A stretch of DNA of 64,000 nucleotides from Gracilaria domingensis. Its lineage: Eukaryota; Rhodophyta; Florideophyceae; Gracilariales; Gracilariaceae. Of this stretch, positions 33,101 through 43,796 are shown one piece after another (position 1 is the first letter of the stretch; each line of letters begins with the position of its first letter). The notes beneath the pieces are model-generated. The model worked only from the letters and a program-made list of their open reading frames with translations. It did not search any database and was not told the origin of the DNA. The position numbers and the translations under genes are program-made. The stretch lies in NCBI GenBank assembly GCA_022539475.1, contig VCMS01000043.1:62001-126000 (forward strand). Direction: 5' to 3'.

Positions 33101-35324
33101 GTTTCATGAGGGTAACAGTACGAACGCGGTCCCCTTCGTCTTCATCGTCTGCTGGATCTCCACGAACAACAGCAGTGGTCATATTCTTGAAAAGCTCTTC
33201 GAACGAAACACTTACTTGCCCAAGGAGCTTTTTCGCCCTGAAGGGATCCTGCAGGCGGGGCATAACTTTGTGGTGTACAGCTTCAAGTTGATCCCCTCCT
33301 GCGCAACTCGATCATTGTTGAAGGTAAGAGGAAGCACTTATTCTGCATTCCATATGACGCGCCTCTGAGGATAAACATGACAAGCTGTCCCAATATTTGG
33401 GTCAATGACATCCTTTGCTTCTGCGATGAATATCTTGGTCCTGCGCTCCTCCCATCCCCAGTAGTTGAAGGAGACATAGCAACTGATCGACTCGTGGCAG
33501 CCCGCGCCAACCATGTTGGGAAGCATGTCTGCCCACCCAACTGTTATGTGCACCGCCCAGTTTTGGTATGAAATCTTGGGTGTCTTGAGAACACTGCTCT
33601 TCAACAGATTCCCAAAGGACAGTTCTTCGGTGTCTTCAGCTTCATCGTGGTGAGGGGGAGACCCTCTAGGGGCAACGACTGTGATAGACATTTTGATGAA
33701 GCCAGCTGGGCGTTTCCCGCCATGGGGATCCTGCAGTGCGAACACTTTCGGTACATTTCATTGCCGAGAAGATCGAACATTCGCTTGGAATCTACTGTGT
33801 ACAGACCAATCTTCTTGGGCGCGGCATTTCGATTCCAGTCCATGACCTCAACGACAATCTTTTCGTCTTCAAACTCGAGTCCAGTGCATACACTGGAGAA
33901 AAAGAGCAGTTGGTTAACCATGCAGCTGAGCATCTGTCTTGCCGCTCTCTCTTCTTCGTAATGCCCATGGCAGTCGCGCACGCAAACGGGTCAGAGCTGC
34001 CTGTATCATCAACTCCTCGCGGATTCTGCAGCTCGAAAGCGTTGACCCTGACCGTCCACTCGCCGTTCGGCAAGTGGCTGATCATCTGCCTGTACGAGTA
34101 GCTGCTACTATCCACTGGTGTGACTCTTGCGGAGGCACGCAGCACCGCGGCGCGATATTGCTCGCAACAAAATGCATGCAACGGTATTCGCAGCTCAGAG
34201 CGCGTGATACCTTCCGTATTCGCTCCAACACCAATGAGCAGGGCACTCATGCGGATTTCACAGATCACTTTTGTCGCGGGCGAGCCGCGCAAGAACCGGC
34301 GCGCACCATCGGTCGCGTAGAGTGGCAAGCCATGGCGACCGCGAAGCACAAGCTGGATGGGAGCGTCAAAAACGTCACCCTTCAGAACAGTGGTGTCAGC
34401 GCGCAGTGGCAGTCGCACCTTGCCTTGCAGCGTATAGGTATCGAACGAGGCGCCGCAGCCCTTCTAGTCGTTCGATGTGGAAATGTCACGGATGACCGAT
34501 CGGTCAATGACCATGTCATTATAAATCCACTCCACCCAGACGCTGGTATACTTTGCGTGCAGTTCGGCCGGGTGTCTGAGACAAATCTCCACATGGAAGA
34601 AGTGCTCAAACATCTCGCCGGCGGCATCAGTATGCGCGGTGAGGCGCTCCCCGACACGGTCAGCATCAAACTCAAGTCCATCTCGCATGGGTTGCGACAA
34701 AAAGCTATCGGCCTCCGACACGACAAACGCCTGCCCGCGGTCGCGTTTCTGGATGATGGTGGCTTTGGTGGGCGACGCGACGGCGCGAGCTGGCAATTAG
34801 GTGGCCTTGGAAGGAGATAATGCCGGCGAGGCGACAGTAGGCTGGTCGTCAGTCGAAACGCGAATCTCGCGGATCTTGGGGTTATAAATCCAGTCGTTGA
34901 TCTTTGAGTTCATCGCCAACAAGGGCGAGTAGCCCAGCTTGAGGGTGAGGAGACGGTCGAGGGCGATGAGCGCCGCGGAGATGGGCGGAAAGATCTTGTC
35001 GAGCGCCTTGTAGACCTTGAGCATTTGCTTGTTCACCTGCGCGTGAACCTTTCGCGAAAACGTGATGACGGCGACGTCGAACTGCATGGTAATCGGTCGC
35101 AACGGCTCAATGTTCTTGACAGAATTCCACGCCAGCAGAAACGCCAGAAAGACAAGAATGGAAAGGCAGAACCAAAAGCTCCATCCAAAGAAGATCCACA
35201 CGAGATTCACCGGTAGCAAAACCAAGGAAACTATATGATTTCCACTCCAGAGAGGCCTTGGTTTGTATACTGCGAGCTCCGGTACAACAACATGCCAGTC
35301 GCCAACGTGCATAAGCAGATTCAT
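30193..35324 (-). pseudogene. Ferlin-like multi-C2 protein with N-terminal membrane hairpin, decayed
   Basis: Large C2-domain protein of the ferlin type (Ca-dependent membrane traffic). From the ATG at 35324: a 36-residue hydrophobic stretch (residues about 31-66, LVLLPVNLVWIFFGWSFWF and onward), a helical region, then C2-type blocks: GEWTVRVNAFELQNPRG..DD (34.0 kb), KIVVEVMDWNRNA (33.85), ALQDPHGGKRPAGFIKMSI (33.7), FFNFYGNPQ and VAFRGRVLIGVGA (33.0), YILRALIIQGRNLPAADDDG (32.2), LRISLVGLHDIKFL (31.75), VRIYVLRGMNLQQIGAQCNP (30.55). Several match ferlin signatures (YGxP..YRGRVL; DGxSD). Frame-keeping in-frame stops: TAA 34797, TAG 34464, TGA 33066, TAA 31629; plus about five frame changes, some of which might be introns. 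The final C2 is cut short and the usual C-terminal anchor is absent. A dead or heavily intron-split copy; dead is more likely. An N-terminal membrane hairpin is not usual for ferlins. Confidence 0.7.
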
Positions 35325-35409
35325 AACGAAATCTCTCTCTATAAAAGTGTCTCTCTATGTGAAAAGCATGCATCCAAGAAGTGTATCTTGTACAATACCC
35401 ATGACTGGC

Positions 35410-36226
35410 TTATTCCCTTGCGGGGACACAAGGCGATGCAGAACAAGCAAAAGTTCCTGAACATCCTGAACCTGGAACTTGCAAGTTTATTCCGTCTCCA
35501 TCGAAATCCGCATTGTAGGAAAAAGTCACTGACAGGTTCGAAAGAAAGGTTGAATAAGGCATAACCCGTATCCTGTGCCCCATAATGGACATTTGATGAA
35601 GACTTGTCTGACGGCTAAACAACAGGTAGTAGTCCCCATCCTTGGTATGACGAAAAACTTTGAAGCCCACTTCTAATCGAACCATTGACCGATCTGAAAA
35701 GTACGCTAGACTAACCTTTTGCCGTCTTCACGTTGGACTGAATGCGCTCCGGGGTATTCGCTCGGTCCGTTCGTGACAAGTTTCCGCATTTCTGCCATGT
35801 TGTAGGTAGTCATCAATTCAGGATAAGTGAGGTTTTGGGCAGTGGCTCTAGGAACACCAACCTCATGAAGTTTAAGGTTTAGATCTGGAATAGTCACGGT
35901 TCGTGTGCTGTACTCAACGCGCTTCCCCATGAATTATGAGGGTGGTGTTCATGAAACCGATGTTGTACCTGGGCTCAGCCCGCTCTACGTGACCAAAATG
36001 ACTAGTGCAAACCCGTCGACGGAAGCGCATGGTTACTGCAAACCATTAGCCACAAGGTGACGGTCGGCTGTTCCTTCCACCAAAGGCACACCATTTCCGT
36101 GTGTTTCTTCGTGCTTGATCTATGCCAGAGACATGCGGCGAATCTCCTCAGGGCCCAAGATTCCGAACTGAACAGTTTGAGTTTACGTTTGGGTCCAATC
36201 GAGTAAGGAACCCGAGGCATATACAT
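35410..36226 (-). pseudogene. RPB1: RPB1 N-terminal and active-site fragments
   Basis: RNA polymerase II largest subunit remnant. Near 36170: TVQFGILGPEEIRRMSLA, the family N terminus. A deletion follows, then GKRVEYSTRTVTIPDLNLKL and VGVPRATAQNLTYPE (35930-35800), then [20 protein letters not shown] and the active-site loop [15 protein letters not shown] (35600-35460; NADFDGD binds the catalytic Mg). About 300 residues between the first two blocks are missing, a frameshift separates the second and third, and the protein ends right after the active site. Same strand as the CTD fragment at 29543-30058, with the ferlin-like gene in between. Clearly non-functional. Confidence 0.85.
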
Positions 36227-36374
36227 GGTGATTTGATGACCTCAACGGGACGTACAAACAACGTAAGAAAAGTGAACAACTCCATCATTCGACTTGTTGA
36301 CTCTTAACAGTAGCAAGCGGCAAGAAAACTCATTAATGTAATGAATGATGCCTTTCAGCTGCAAGCGGCAACAA

Positions 36375-37621
36375 TCATGCGCATGGCGGAGCTCCAGATA
36401 CCGGAGGACGTTTCATTCCCAGATCCTTCACAATCTGAATCAGGTTAGACATTTTCGTGGTGCTCGCGCTGCTGACGTTCACAGTTGTGCCTTCATGGTC
36501 TTCAGAGAAGGAGTACCAATCAGCTGACTGCTCTTGAACCTTGCGTAGAACACTTTCGGTATGATCATAATCGACATACGTAGAGTCGTCACACTCTATG
36601 ACAAAATTATGTAGCTTCATACACACAATTACAACACGAGTGTTGTTGTCCAACTTGAATTCCAATGTTGACTTCAGTATTCTACATTTAGCCACCAGAA
36701 CTCCAAACGCCTGTTCCACTACAATCCGGAGAGAGGATAGAAAGTAATTGAAATTAACGTCGTCTTCGTTAGCATTCGATGCAGGAACTGGTGTGATTAT
36801 AACATCAGAACAAATGTAAGCTTCATCCCCTACAACCATGTCCCCGGAGGTAAACCATGCTCCCATAAATACTTCGCTAGACCTGACACGGTGTGACACA
36901 GGGAATCGAGTGTAGAACCTACACATCGTATAGAAGCGCACAGAAAGTGATAATCGTGAGAGGCGAGAGCCTGTAGCGGGAGTGCATAGTAACTTTTCCG
37001 ACACCAGTAAGATGCAGGGTTGTGTTCCTGCTCCGCCTTTTTAATAGGAATTAGAATGCCGTCCAACGCTCCAATGCACCCCGTCAGTGGACTTGGAATG
37101 CGTCGGAGGGTCTTAAATCCTTTCGACAGACAACGAAATCCACTTTGAGAGTCTGGAACACCTTCAAAGTGTAAGCGTTTGTTGAGTGCGGCGCAGGTTT
37201 CCTGGAAGATATGATAAACTGTGGTAAATTCGATATGATTGGCAAGGGCAACGTCTTGATATCTAACTCCCGCTAAAATCCGAAGAGTTGTTTCAAGTCT
37301 TATATTGGGCGGTATGACTGATGTCTTCATTCTTTTAGCCATTTTTTCGTCCTTGACCAGATCGAGCTGAACAACGTCCAGCAGTTGGAGAACGATCGAT
37401 CGTTCCATCCTGAAAAGATTTTTGAAGCAAGTTTCAGTGAAGCCAGCCTCTAGTTTGAACTCGCAACTTCCCCACATTCCACGAATTGTGACAAGCTTAG
37501 AGGCAGATCCGCGTTTCTTGGTAATGCGCTTTTGCACGGTGAATGCAGATAAGAGAATAGTGCTGTTCAGTAGTGATAAATATAAAAATAACCAATCGCT
37601 TTTTGAGGAAAGAGCCGTCAT
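36375..37621 (-). CDS. PIF/Harbinger (DDE_Tnp_4) transposase with one frameshift
   Basis: Starts at the ATG at 37621 (MTALSSKSDWLFLYLS) with an N-terminal hydrophobic segment, then the conserved region VKDEKMAKRMKTSVIP..RLETTLRILAGVRYQDV, the catalytic blocks TGCIGALDGILIPI (first Asp), VVGDEAYICSDVIITP (second Asp) and VVEQAFGVLVAKCRILK (Glu), ending at 36375. The triad is intact. A single frameshift near 36840, just before the second Asp, separates two long frames; otherwise the protein looks whole, so the copy is fairly young. It reads inward from the Harbinger-type end at 38451. The Harbinger partner DNA-binding protein could be the SAP-domain protein at 27871. Confidence 0.88.
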
Positions 37622-37938
37622 GGTATACTTATGAATGTATGTATCACAGATCAAAAAGGACGTTGCAGGGAAAGTTGTGCTCGATAACCAAAAGGCCAGA
37701 CCATCGCGAGGAAGATGGTGATGATTTGAACCATGATTGCGTTTTCCTTTTATGTTTGAATTGGTTTTGATTGGAGGGTAAGCAAGCGTTGGCAACAGAT
37801 GGTTAATGGGAAGACGCAGCGTTGAAAGTTGATCTTGGGCATTGGGTTGTGATCTGGATTGATGAGATGGGTTGGAAGCAATTTTTTCTGTAGAGCATTT
37901 GCGAGTTTCTGGTCTCCAAGAGCATAGGCTTATGATCT

Positions 37939-37957
37939 GTATGTATGTATGTATGTA
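37939..37957 (+). repeat. (GTAT)n microsatellite
   Basis: Short tetranucleotide repeat, GTATGTATGTATGTATGTA, in the 5' flank of the Harbinger transposase. Confidence 0.9.
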
Positions 37958-38071
37958 AAGCCTTACACATTTGATCTAGATGTGATGCAATTGAAAAGCA
38001 TTTATGTGATCCAAAGGGGTGGTACGGCTGATATGGCTGGTACGGCTGGTACACTTGGTACACTTGCTTAA

Positions 38072-38439
38072 CCCTTTAGGGACGAAAAGCTTATGTATAG
38101 TGTACTAGACATAAGAAACAATCATGATTGGATGCGAACCAGAACAATTGGTTGTCAGTCTGCCATGTGGAGATTTTTCTTATGTCTAGTGTACTAGACA
38201 TAAGCATATATTATGCACATTTTACGTAACTGCATGAGTCTTGCGCTATCATTAGCTCTCTGAAAATTCTGCCCAATTTTTCGCCAATGACTATTGCTCA
38301 GAGAAATCAATATGCACAAGAAAACAATCAATCAACTACTACTGGTTAAATTTACTGCAATTTAACTCGTCTTTGCAAGTTCATTGGCTTGATCTTATGT
38401 CTACCATGCTAGAAATAAGAAGTTTTAGTTCCTAAAGGG
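38072..38439. mobile_element. piggyBac-type MITE with TTAA target duplication
   Basis: A 368-bp non-autonomous element. Both flanks are TTAA (38068-38071 and 38440-38443). Ends CCCTTTAGGGAC and, inverted, CCCTTTAGGAAC match at 11 of 12, and the similarity extends inward about 46 bp. Inside, a 26-bp palindrome of the type CTTATGTCTAG-TGTA-CTAGACATAAG occurs at 38090-38115, 38179-38204 and, weaker, near 38393-38418. It sits 12 bases inside the right end of the Harbinger-type element. The matching sequence at 27516-27538 lacks it and has a single TTAA, which is the empty site. It has no coding capacity. CCC..GGG ends plus TTAA are the piggyBac hallmark. Confidence 0.88.
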
Positions 38440-39419
38440 TTAAAAAGGCCCTAAGGGTCCCTTAGTCAGTTATGTGTACGGGGCTGGCGAATTGTAACGT
38501 TTAGTTGTGAAGGCTGGAATACTTCTTGTTCACGGTAGGCCCGTGAGGAGGCTGACATTACCATTAAAGCCAGAAAATAGTGGCAGTGGTTCAGATGAAA
38601 GGCCATTTCTTTCATCAGCTTAGTACAACAAAACCAATATCGTGAACACGCTCAAGAAAGCAGGTTCGTTCTCTCTTTGTTTCTTCGTTCTGCATTTATA
38701 GAAGAAAAAGATGGCAAATAACCGTATTCTACGGAAACTGAGGCTACGGTATGCGGGAAAACCTCCCTCCATTGGTTGCATGACAAAATCTATCACCAAG
38801 GTCTCAGTAGACAACACCGCATAGATTGTTGCCCTTTCTGACGAGAGAGAACTTTTTCCCACGAACGTTTTACTTCGACTTCGAAACTAGAGGTCGTTGT
38901 CGGAAACAAAGAAGAAGAGGGTATGGCAGCTTTACTCTTATGGAAAAGTACCTTGTAAAAGATTTGTTGTAATGTTCAGTTGCTATAAATGACACCATAT
39001 TGTTATGGCAGGATTGAGATTGTATCAGATCGTATGAGAGAAGAGTTACGTGAGTCTTGTGGCAGCGAGGTCATTTGTAGCATTGGCTGCCAATGGTCAA
39101 AAAAGATAGTTTCTGAAGTTAGAGCTTCCATCCATGGAGACCAAAGGTACAAGTACCTTTCTACATATGGCAGTACAAGTGTGAAGCTCAAAAAGAGAAC
39201 TCGAAGACGTGAAACTGATGGGAGCAATAGTTGGCTCAGAGAGATAAAGCAATGATAGCACTCAAGACAAGTGATTCAAAACAGGGATACAACAAGAGAA
39301 ATCCGAGAGCAACTCTTTTCGAGACAGTTTGACGCTTTCATCATTCGTCTTTCCGTTCTGATCCTGTTTTTGATCATCTATGCTTTAGGTAGAAAATGAA
39401 ACTGTGGCTACTTGAGTTA

Positions 39420-39460
39420 GATAGTTTTCGGAAGTGTCTGAGACATCTCCGAAAACTATC
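39420..39460. repeat. 41-bp hairpin
   Basis: GATAGTTTTCGGA and TCCGAAAACTATC are perfect 13-bp arms. The inner TGTCT-G-AGACA is also self-complementary, with only two unpaired bases between the stems. Confidence 0.8.
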
Positions 39461-39756
39461 TCCCGTCGGACTCCAAGGGTTCACAAAGCAATCGCTAAAG
39501 TTAGCAATCAGGATTAGTCGCCAGATTATGATTTCTTGCGAAAGGGCAGACCGTGATACTTGCATCTTCTAGATAACGATGTGTCAAATGATGTCAAGAA
39601 ATAGCTCTGTTTCATACGCTGTCGATTTCAAAACTAGGGCAGACTGGCTGTCCAGAAAAGCGACAGTCGTTTCCCACTGAAAGTACTTGTGAGAAGATAC
39701 CTACGGAAGGCCGCTATAAGTAAACCTTTGAAGGACACTGAAATTATTGTCAATCT

Positions 39757-39965
39757 TTATGGTGTCCCTCCAACCAGTGAAACACAACTTCAATAAATTT
39801 ATTGGCCGTGGAGAAAATTTATTCCGCGTTACCGTCGTCCGTTTCATACGTGACGGCGGTTGCAACACGAGGAATAGTATTCAACGTATGAAGAGGTTGA
39901 CGCCATTTTCGAGGCATGCATGGCATACTGAAGACCAGCAGAAGACTCTTACAAGGAAACCATGT
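39757..39965 (+). repeat. Dispersed repeat, copy A (inverted partner at 49986-50200)
   Basis: CCAACCAGTGAAACACAACTTCAATAAATTTATTG here matches GGAGGCAGTGAAGCACAACTTGAATAAATTTATTG on the minus strand near 50188. Looser similarity continues to a shared GCATGCAT and GACTTAC/GACTCTTAC end. An old unclassified repeat. Confidence 0.45.
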
Positions 39966-40441
39966 AGAAGAGCCACGTAGTCCAATCAAACATCCAAGAA
40001 TAGATTTCCAGTCCTGCAAGGACCAGCGGCGTGAGAACGTTTGCGTTCTCCTCATACGCGCCCCATACGCGCTAGAAAACAGTAAGGAAGAAAGCAGCTC
40101 CAAGAAAGTTTATACGAAACAATTTGCGCGCCTTTGCTCTCCAGCCACTCTGGCGGCTCTCGCCCATTACCAGTAAGCAGCACTGGCGCACTTTCTGCTC
40201 CCTTATCGTAGACTTGCTCTTCTCAAAAGCGTCCGACTGCCTCCATGCCACGCCACCCGCAGCCATTTGCAAGCTTGTTACTCAGCTTCTATATGGTTCA
40301 ACGCGCTCAATCAGCTCTCGCACTGGTCGCTCAGACAAACTGCCGAACTTGACCTTGACTTCCACAGAAGGCTCGCAAATCAAAGCTTTGCTCCACTCTT
40401 TTCCGCCACAGGTGTCTGGTTCTGCGTCTAATCGATTTCAA

Positions 40442-42862
40442 ATGTCTACTCAAAACCATTCAGTGAATCATCAATCGCAGTCTTCGACCTCGCGAAAAGT
40501 AGGGCGCAAACGAAGTTGGTGGCCCACAGAATGTTTCTCACTCCAGCAAGACACTGATCCAACAGCTCCAACTGAAAACTTTTACACCACTTGCAATGGC
40601 TGCGGGTGGCAAACTAAGGCTGGGACGCAGAACGCTACTCAATTGGGGCAACATATTCTACAATGTGACTTTACTTCCGCCGAGACACTATCTAGACTAC
40701 TCAAGTCACCCGCACTGCAGCGCGCCTATCGAAAACTTGGCTCCGAATCGGAGTGCTACGGCGTTCCAGTAACGCCGGTCAAGGAACGCCTTGAGATTCG
40801 CCCTAACCAGACTTCCAGACCATTCACGTCTGGCACCGGTAGAGGTCAGAGCAATGAAGCTGTGCCGAAAGTAGAAAAGGCCGACAAAGAAGCCGCTAGG
40901 AAAGTGTCGTTGCTGCATGATTTACTAACGCTCTTTGTCGTTAATTACATGCTACCGTTTAACGTACTCAGTAGAAGGGAGGGAGAAAACGAATTGCTTC
41001 AAATCGTCAAACTTTTGGACCCACGACTTGAGCGTCATGTTTCTACAATCGCTAGAATGGCAACGAAGAATATCGAAGGATATTATCAGAAGACGTTTAA
41101 CATGGTTAAGTCAGCGGTGTCTTCTGCTCTAAGGCGAACATATGGAACACTTATATTTGACGGCTGGACCGACGCCAACTCCGAAAATGTAGTCAACGTG
41201 CTGCTTACAATTACAGGCGTAAATCGCTTGAGAGTCACGTACTTCTTGAGATCCGTCTACAAAGGCTCCAGCAGCTGCGACTCTGCACTTTACGCCGATA
41301 TTGTAGAAACGGTTTTTCGCGACTTTGGGGACATGGTGCGAATCAGTGGAGTGGTTAGCGACAATACCGCATCCTGTGTCAAGGCGAAAGAGGAAATTGT
41401 ACGGAAACACAGCCACGTTATTTCCGGGCAAGACCAGACACATGTCACAAACTTTCTTATGCAGGACGTAGGCGAGCTGCAGTGGGTAAGTGATATTCTT
41501 TCTACAGTATCAGGTGTAGTGAATGACCCCCGAAAACACTCGAAACTATATTTTCGTTTTAAGCAGCTCAAGGATCAATACAATATCAATCTACGCAATG
41601 CAGGATACGTGACGAGCAACCGGGAAGTAGATGACTATGGCAGGGTGGTTCCGTTTAGAACGGCAGTTTTGCCAATGAAGATGGCAGCTACGCGTTTCGC
41701 AAGTTCGGAGGGAATGCTGCATTCTTTCATCAGGGGTAAGCCTGTTTATCATAAATTGGTGGACTGCCCTGACTTCCATAAGAACTTATATGGCAATAGA
41801 AACGCTCAACGAAGAGACTATTTTGAGGCAACTATTCGTGACAACTCTGTGTTTGACAAGTGTTTGGACATTTACTATATCTTTCGTCTCATGCGCATAC
41901 CCTCGTATTTTTGACGATGACAGTTCTGTTATCTCAGAAGTCTACCCAGCCACCAAGCAGCTCGAGCAAGAACTTCTAGCTCTCCCTCTAACTCTTTTCT
42001 TTACCTCAGAGCGAAGAGACCAGGTTGTCACATGTTTTCGCGATCGCATGAAGAATGAGTCAAGAAAAATACCCTTACTGACCTCTATCCACTTTGTCGC
42101 ATATTGCTTAGACATTCGAGGCTTAAAAGAGGAAGCCACAGACTACAACATGCATGTCTTGAGGCATATGAGAGCGTACGTAACATCCGATGTATTCCCT
42201 CCGACGCAAAAACTCCCGAGCTCCGGAGGTATTGATGGTGCTGTGCACCGTTTGTTTAAAGAGTTCAGTTATACGAGACTATCATGGAGAGCTCAAGCGG
42301 ATAATCGGGCCGAAAGAGAAGCACTAATGGCGTTCAAGAACATCCCTGTTCTTTATTGGATGCAGTTTAGGCGAAATGTGTGGCTACGGGACTTTGCTCT
42401 CCGCATTTTGTCGGTGAGTCCTTCATTGTCTAGTGTGGAAAGGAGTTTTAGTCTCCAGGGCAGGATAAAAACACCCTCACGGAACAGGCTTCAATCCGTC
42501 AAAGTAGAAAAATGATTTTCTGCGCGTTTAACCGCGCATTGTCCTCCCAGAGCCGACGAAGCAGTAGAACTGCTTCAAGATTGACTACCACTGTTGCCAT
42601 TGAACCCCCTGGCCTGGACGGTTCTGAGGGCACCGCAACCCAAACACAACCACCACAGCCTTCAACAATTCCTAATGACACCGATGGTTTCGGTTCATGC
42701 TTTGATATGGACCCCAACATCGACACGACAAATGAGGAGGTGAACGATGAGGAGGAATTTACAGAAGTGATTATCGAGTCGGCGTTCTCCGACATAGAAA
42801 ACGGGGAAGAAAGCGGTGCTGCCCTTCCCGACGCCGGGGTCATGCGCCGCCTTTTCGCTTAG
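40442..42862 (+). mobile_element. hAT-family transposase, almost intact
   Basis: Starts at the ATG at 40442 (MSTQNHSVNHQSQSSTSRK). A BED-type zinc finger (CNGCGWQTKAGTQN..H.LQC), a DUF659-like catalytic start TLIFDGWTDANSENVVNVLL, VVSDNTASC, FASSEGMLHSFIRG, and the hAT dimerisation tail LSVSPSLSSVERSFSLQG with RIKTPSRNRLQ at the C terminus. The acidic C-terminal extension ends at 42862. Only two frameshifts interrupt it: near 41905 (after FRLMRIP) and near 42512 at an A5 run (after SVKVEK). Total about 800 residues, normal for the family. Terminal repeats and the 8-bp target duplication were not located. Probably a young copy. Confidence 0.88.
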
Positions 42863-42923
42863 AGGTTGCGGCCTGTCTGCCTTCTAGCTGTCCATTGACA
42901 CTTCAGAAGGTGAAGCTTTCGGA

Positions 42924-43729
42924 ATGAATCACGAATGTGGCGCAGATTTCGTACAAAAGAAGCGTCGCCCACCGGTTCTCTACACCCAGCAAGCCTGTCA
43001 AGCTGATATCCGGGCTTCACTTGCTGGTGACGCTGACCGTCTAGTCATGTATCGCAATAGTGAACACGTCTTTGTTCTCGTACTCGAACCGGGCGGCCAC
43101 TCAGTATCTCGATACCCTTTCAGGTGTAGATATTGTGGTGGCAAAAACAGGTGTTAAGATTCTGGAAAAGGCGGTCAGATCGTATGATATCGGTATCTAT
43201 TGGTAACCAAATGGTCACGAAACCGTGATTTTCAGTGAGAAAGCAATTTGTGAGCTACAGAAAGCTGCCAATTCTTCAGTGGACATCGTGGGGAATAGTC
43301 ATCAGCAGGATAGAGTATCGACGCTTCTTGCTATAAGGCGTCTTGGGAACCAAGCAGTAGTTGATGGTGTTGCGGATCTGTTGTTGGTGTGTAGTATTCT
43401 CTGTAAGGAAGACATGAGTTTGGAATCTGGGTTGCGACAATACGACGAGCGCTGCAGCAGCAATATGGTTGTTCGCGTACAGGACAAAAATGTGATCCTA
43501 ACGGAGGATTGTGATCGATCCGTCAAAGAGCCAGAAGCTCTGTGAAACTCAATCACAGGGACTACATCTAGAAAAGGGTGTGGAGGCTTCGTTAGACCCA
43601 GTGGCACGGAAAATGTGTCGGATATATGCTGAAGCACCGGTTGGCAGCGAGGAACTGGCGAAAGACATGGCTCTAAGAATAAGTCAGTCTGTTTATGACA
43701 ACTGCGGAGGTAGTGGGACAAGGCCGTAG
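42924..43729 (+). pseudogene. PGM3: Phosphoacetylglucosamine mutase C-terminal remnant
   Basis: Remnant of the enzyme that converts GlcNAc-6-P to GlcNAc-1-P for UDP-GlcNAc synthesis. Blocks in order: CGADFVQKKRRPP, then ASLAGDADRLVMYRNSEHVF (family SLDGDADRLVYF; the first Asp of the metal loop DGDAD is replaced by Ala-Gly), GVDIVVAKTGVKILEKAV, YDIGIYW followed by a stop then PNGHETVIFSEKA, LLAIRRLGNQAVVDGVADLLL, VVRVQDKNVILTEDCDR, FVRPSGTEN (phosphate-binding loop, intact) and RIYAEAPVGSEELAKDMALR. Frames change several times. The N-terminal half with the catalytic serine is missing. It follows the hAT element directly. Confidence 0.85.
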
Positions 43730-43796
43730 TATTGACAAGTACGCGTACGCAATTTGCATCTCTACTGAGGCGAGGCAAAGCTAGAAATGGTGTAAT

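Larger units (their letters stand above)
27516..38451. mobile_element. Candidate giant Harbinger-type element with host-gene cargo
   Basis: Left end TTA-GGGCCTTTTTAAGCAAGCG (27513-27534). The right end read on the minus strand from 38454 gives TTA-GGGCCTTTTTAA, then (after a MITE inserted inside it) GCAAGTGTACC. Both ends are followed by GTACCAGCC-type subterminal repeats. The two genes inside face inward, as in Harbinger elements: a SAP-domain protein from the left (27871-29418) and a PIF/Harbinger transposase from the right (37621-36375). Between their 3' ends lie RPB1 fragments and a ferlin-like gene. The flanking TTA and TAA are an inverted pair, not a true direct target duplication, so the ends may belong to two related elements rather than one. 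A single 10.9-kb element is inference. Confidence 0.5.
38452..40441. other. Intergenic region before the hAT element
   Basis: No recognisable gene. Short frames (for example plus 38989-39255) show no resemblance. It contains a hairpin (39420-39460), a dispersed repeat (39757-39965) and a small hairpin GAGAACG-TTTG-CGTTCTC at 40034-40051. The 5' end of the hAT should lie here. Confidence 0.45.

Noticed and set aside
33860-33960. A 27-nt intron in the ferlin-like gene (GTTAACC..TTTTCTCCAG)
   Set aside because: Far shorter than the 85-102-nt introns read elsewhere, and splicing it does not restore a consistent frame.
35660-35720. A 22-nt intron in the RPB1 fragment
   Set aside because: Too short and leaves the downstream active-site block out of frame.
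37803-38063. Short protein with YQPYQPYQPYHPF repeats
   Set aside because: The repeats are the GTACCAGCC-type subterminal repeats of the Harbinger end read as codons.
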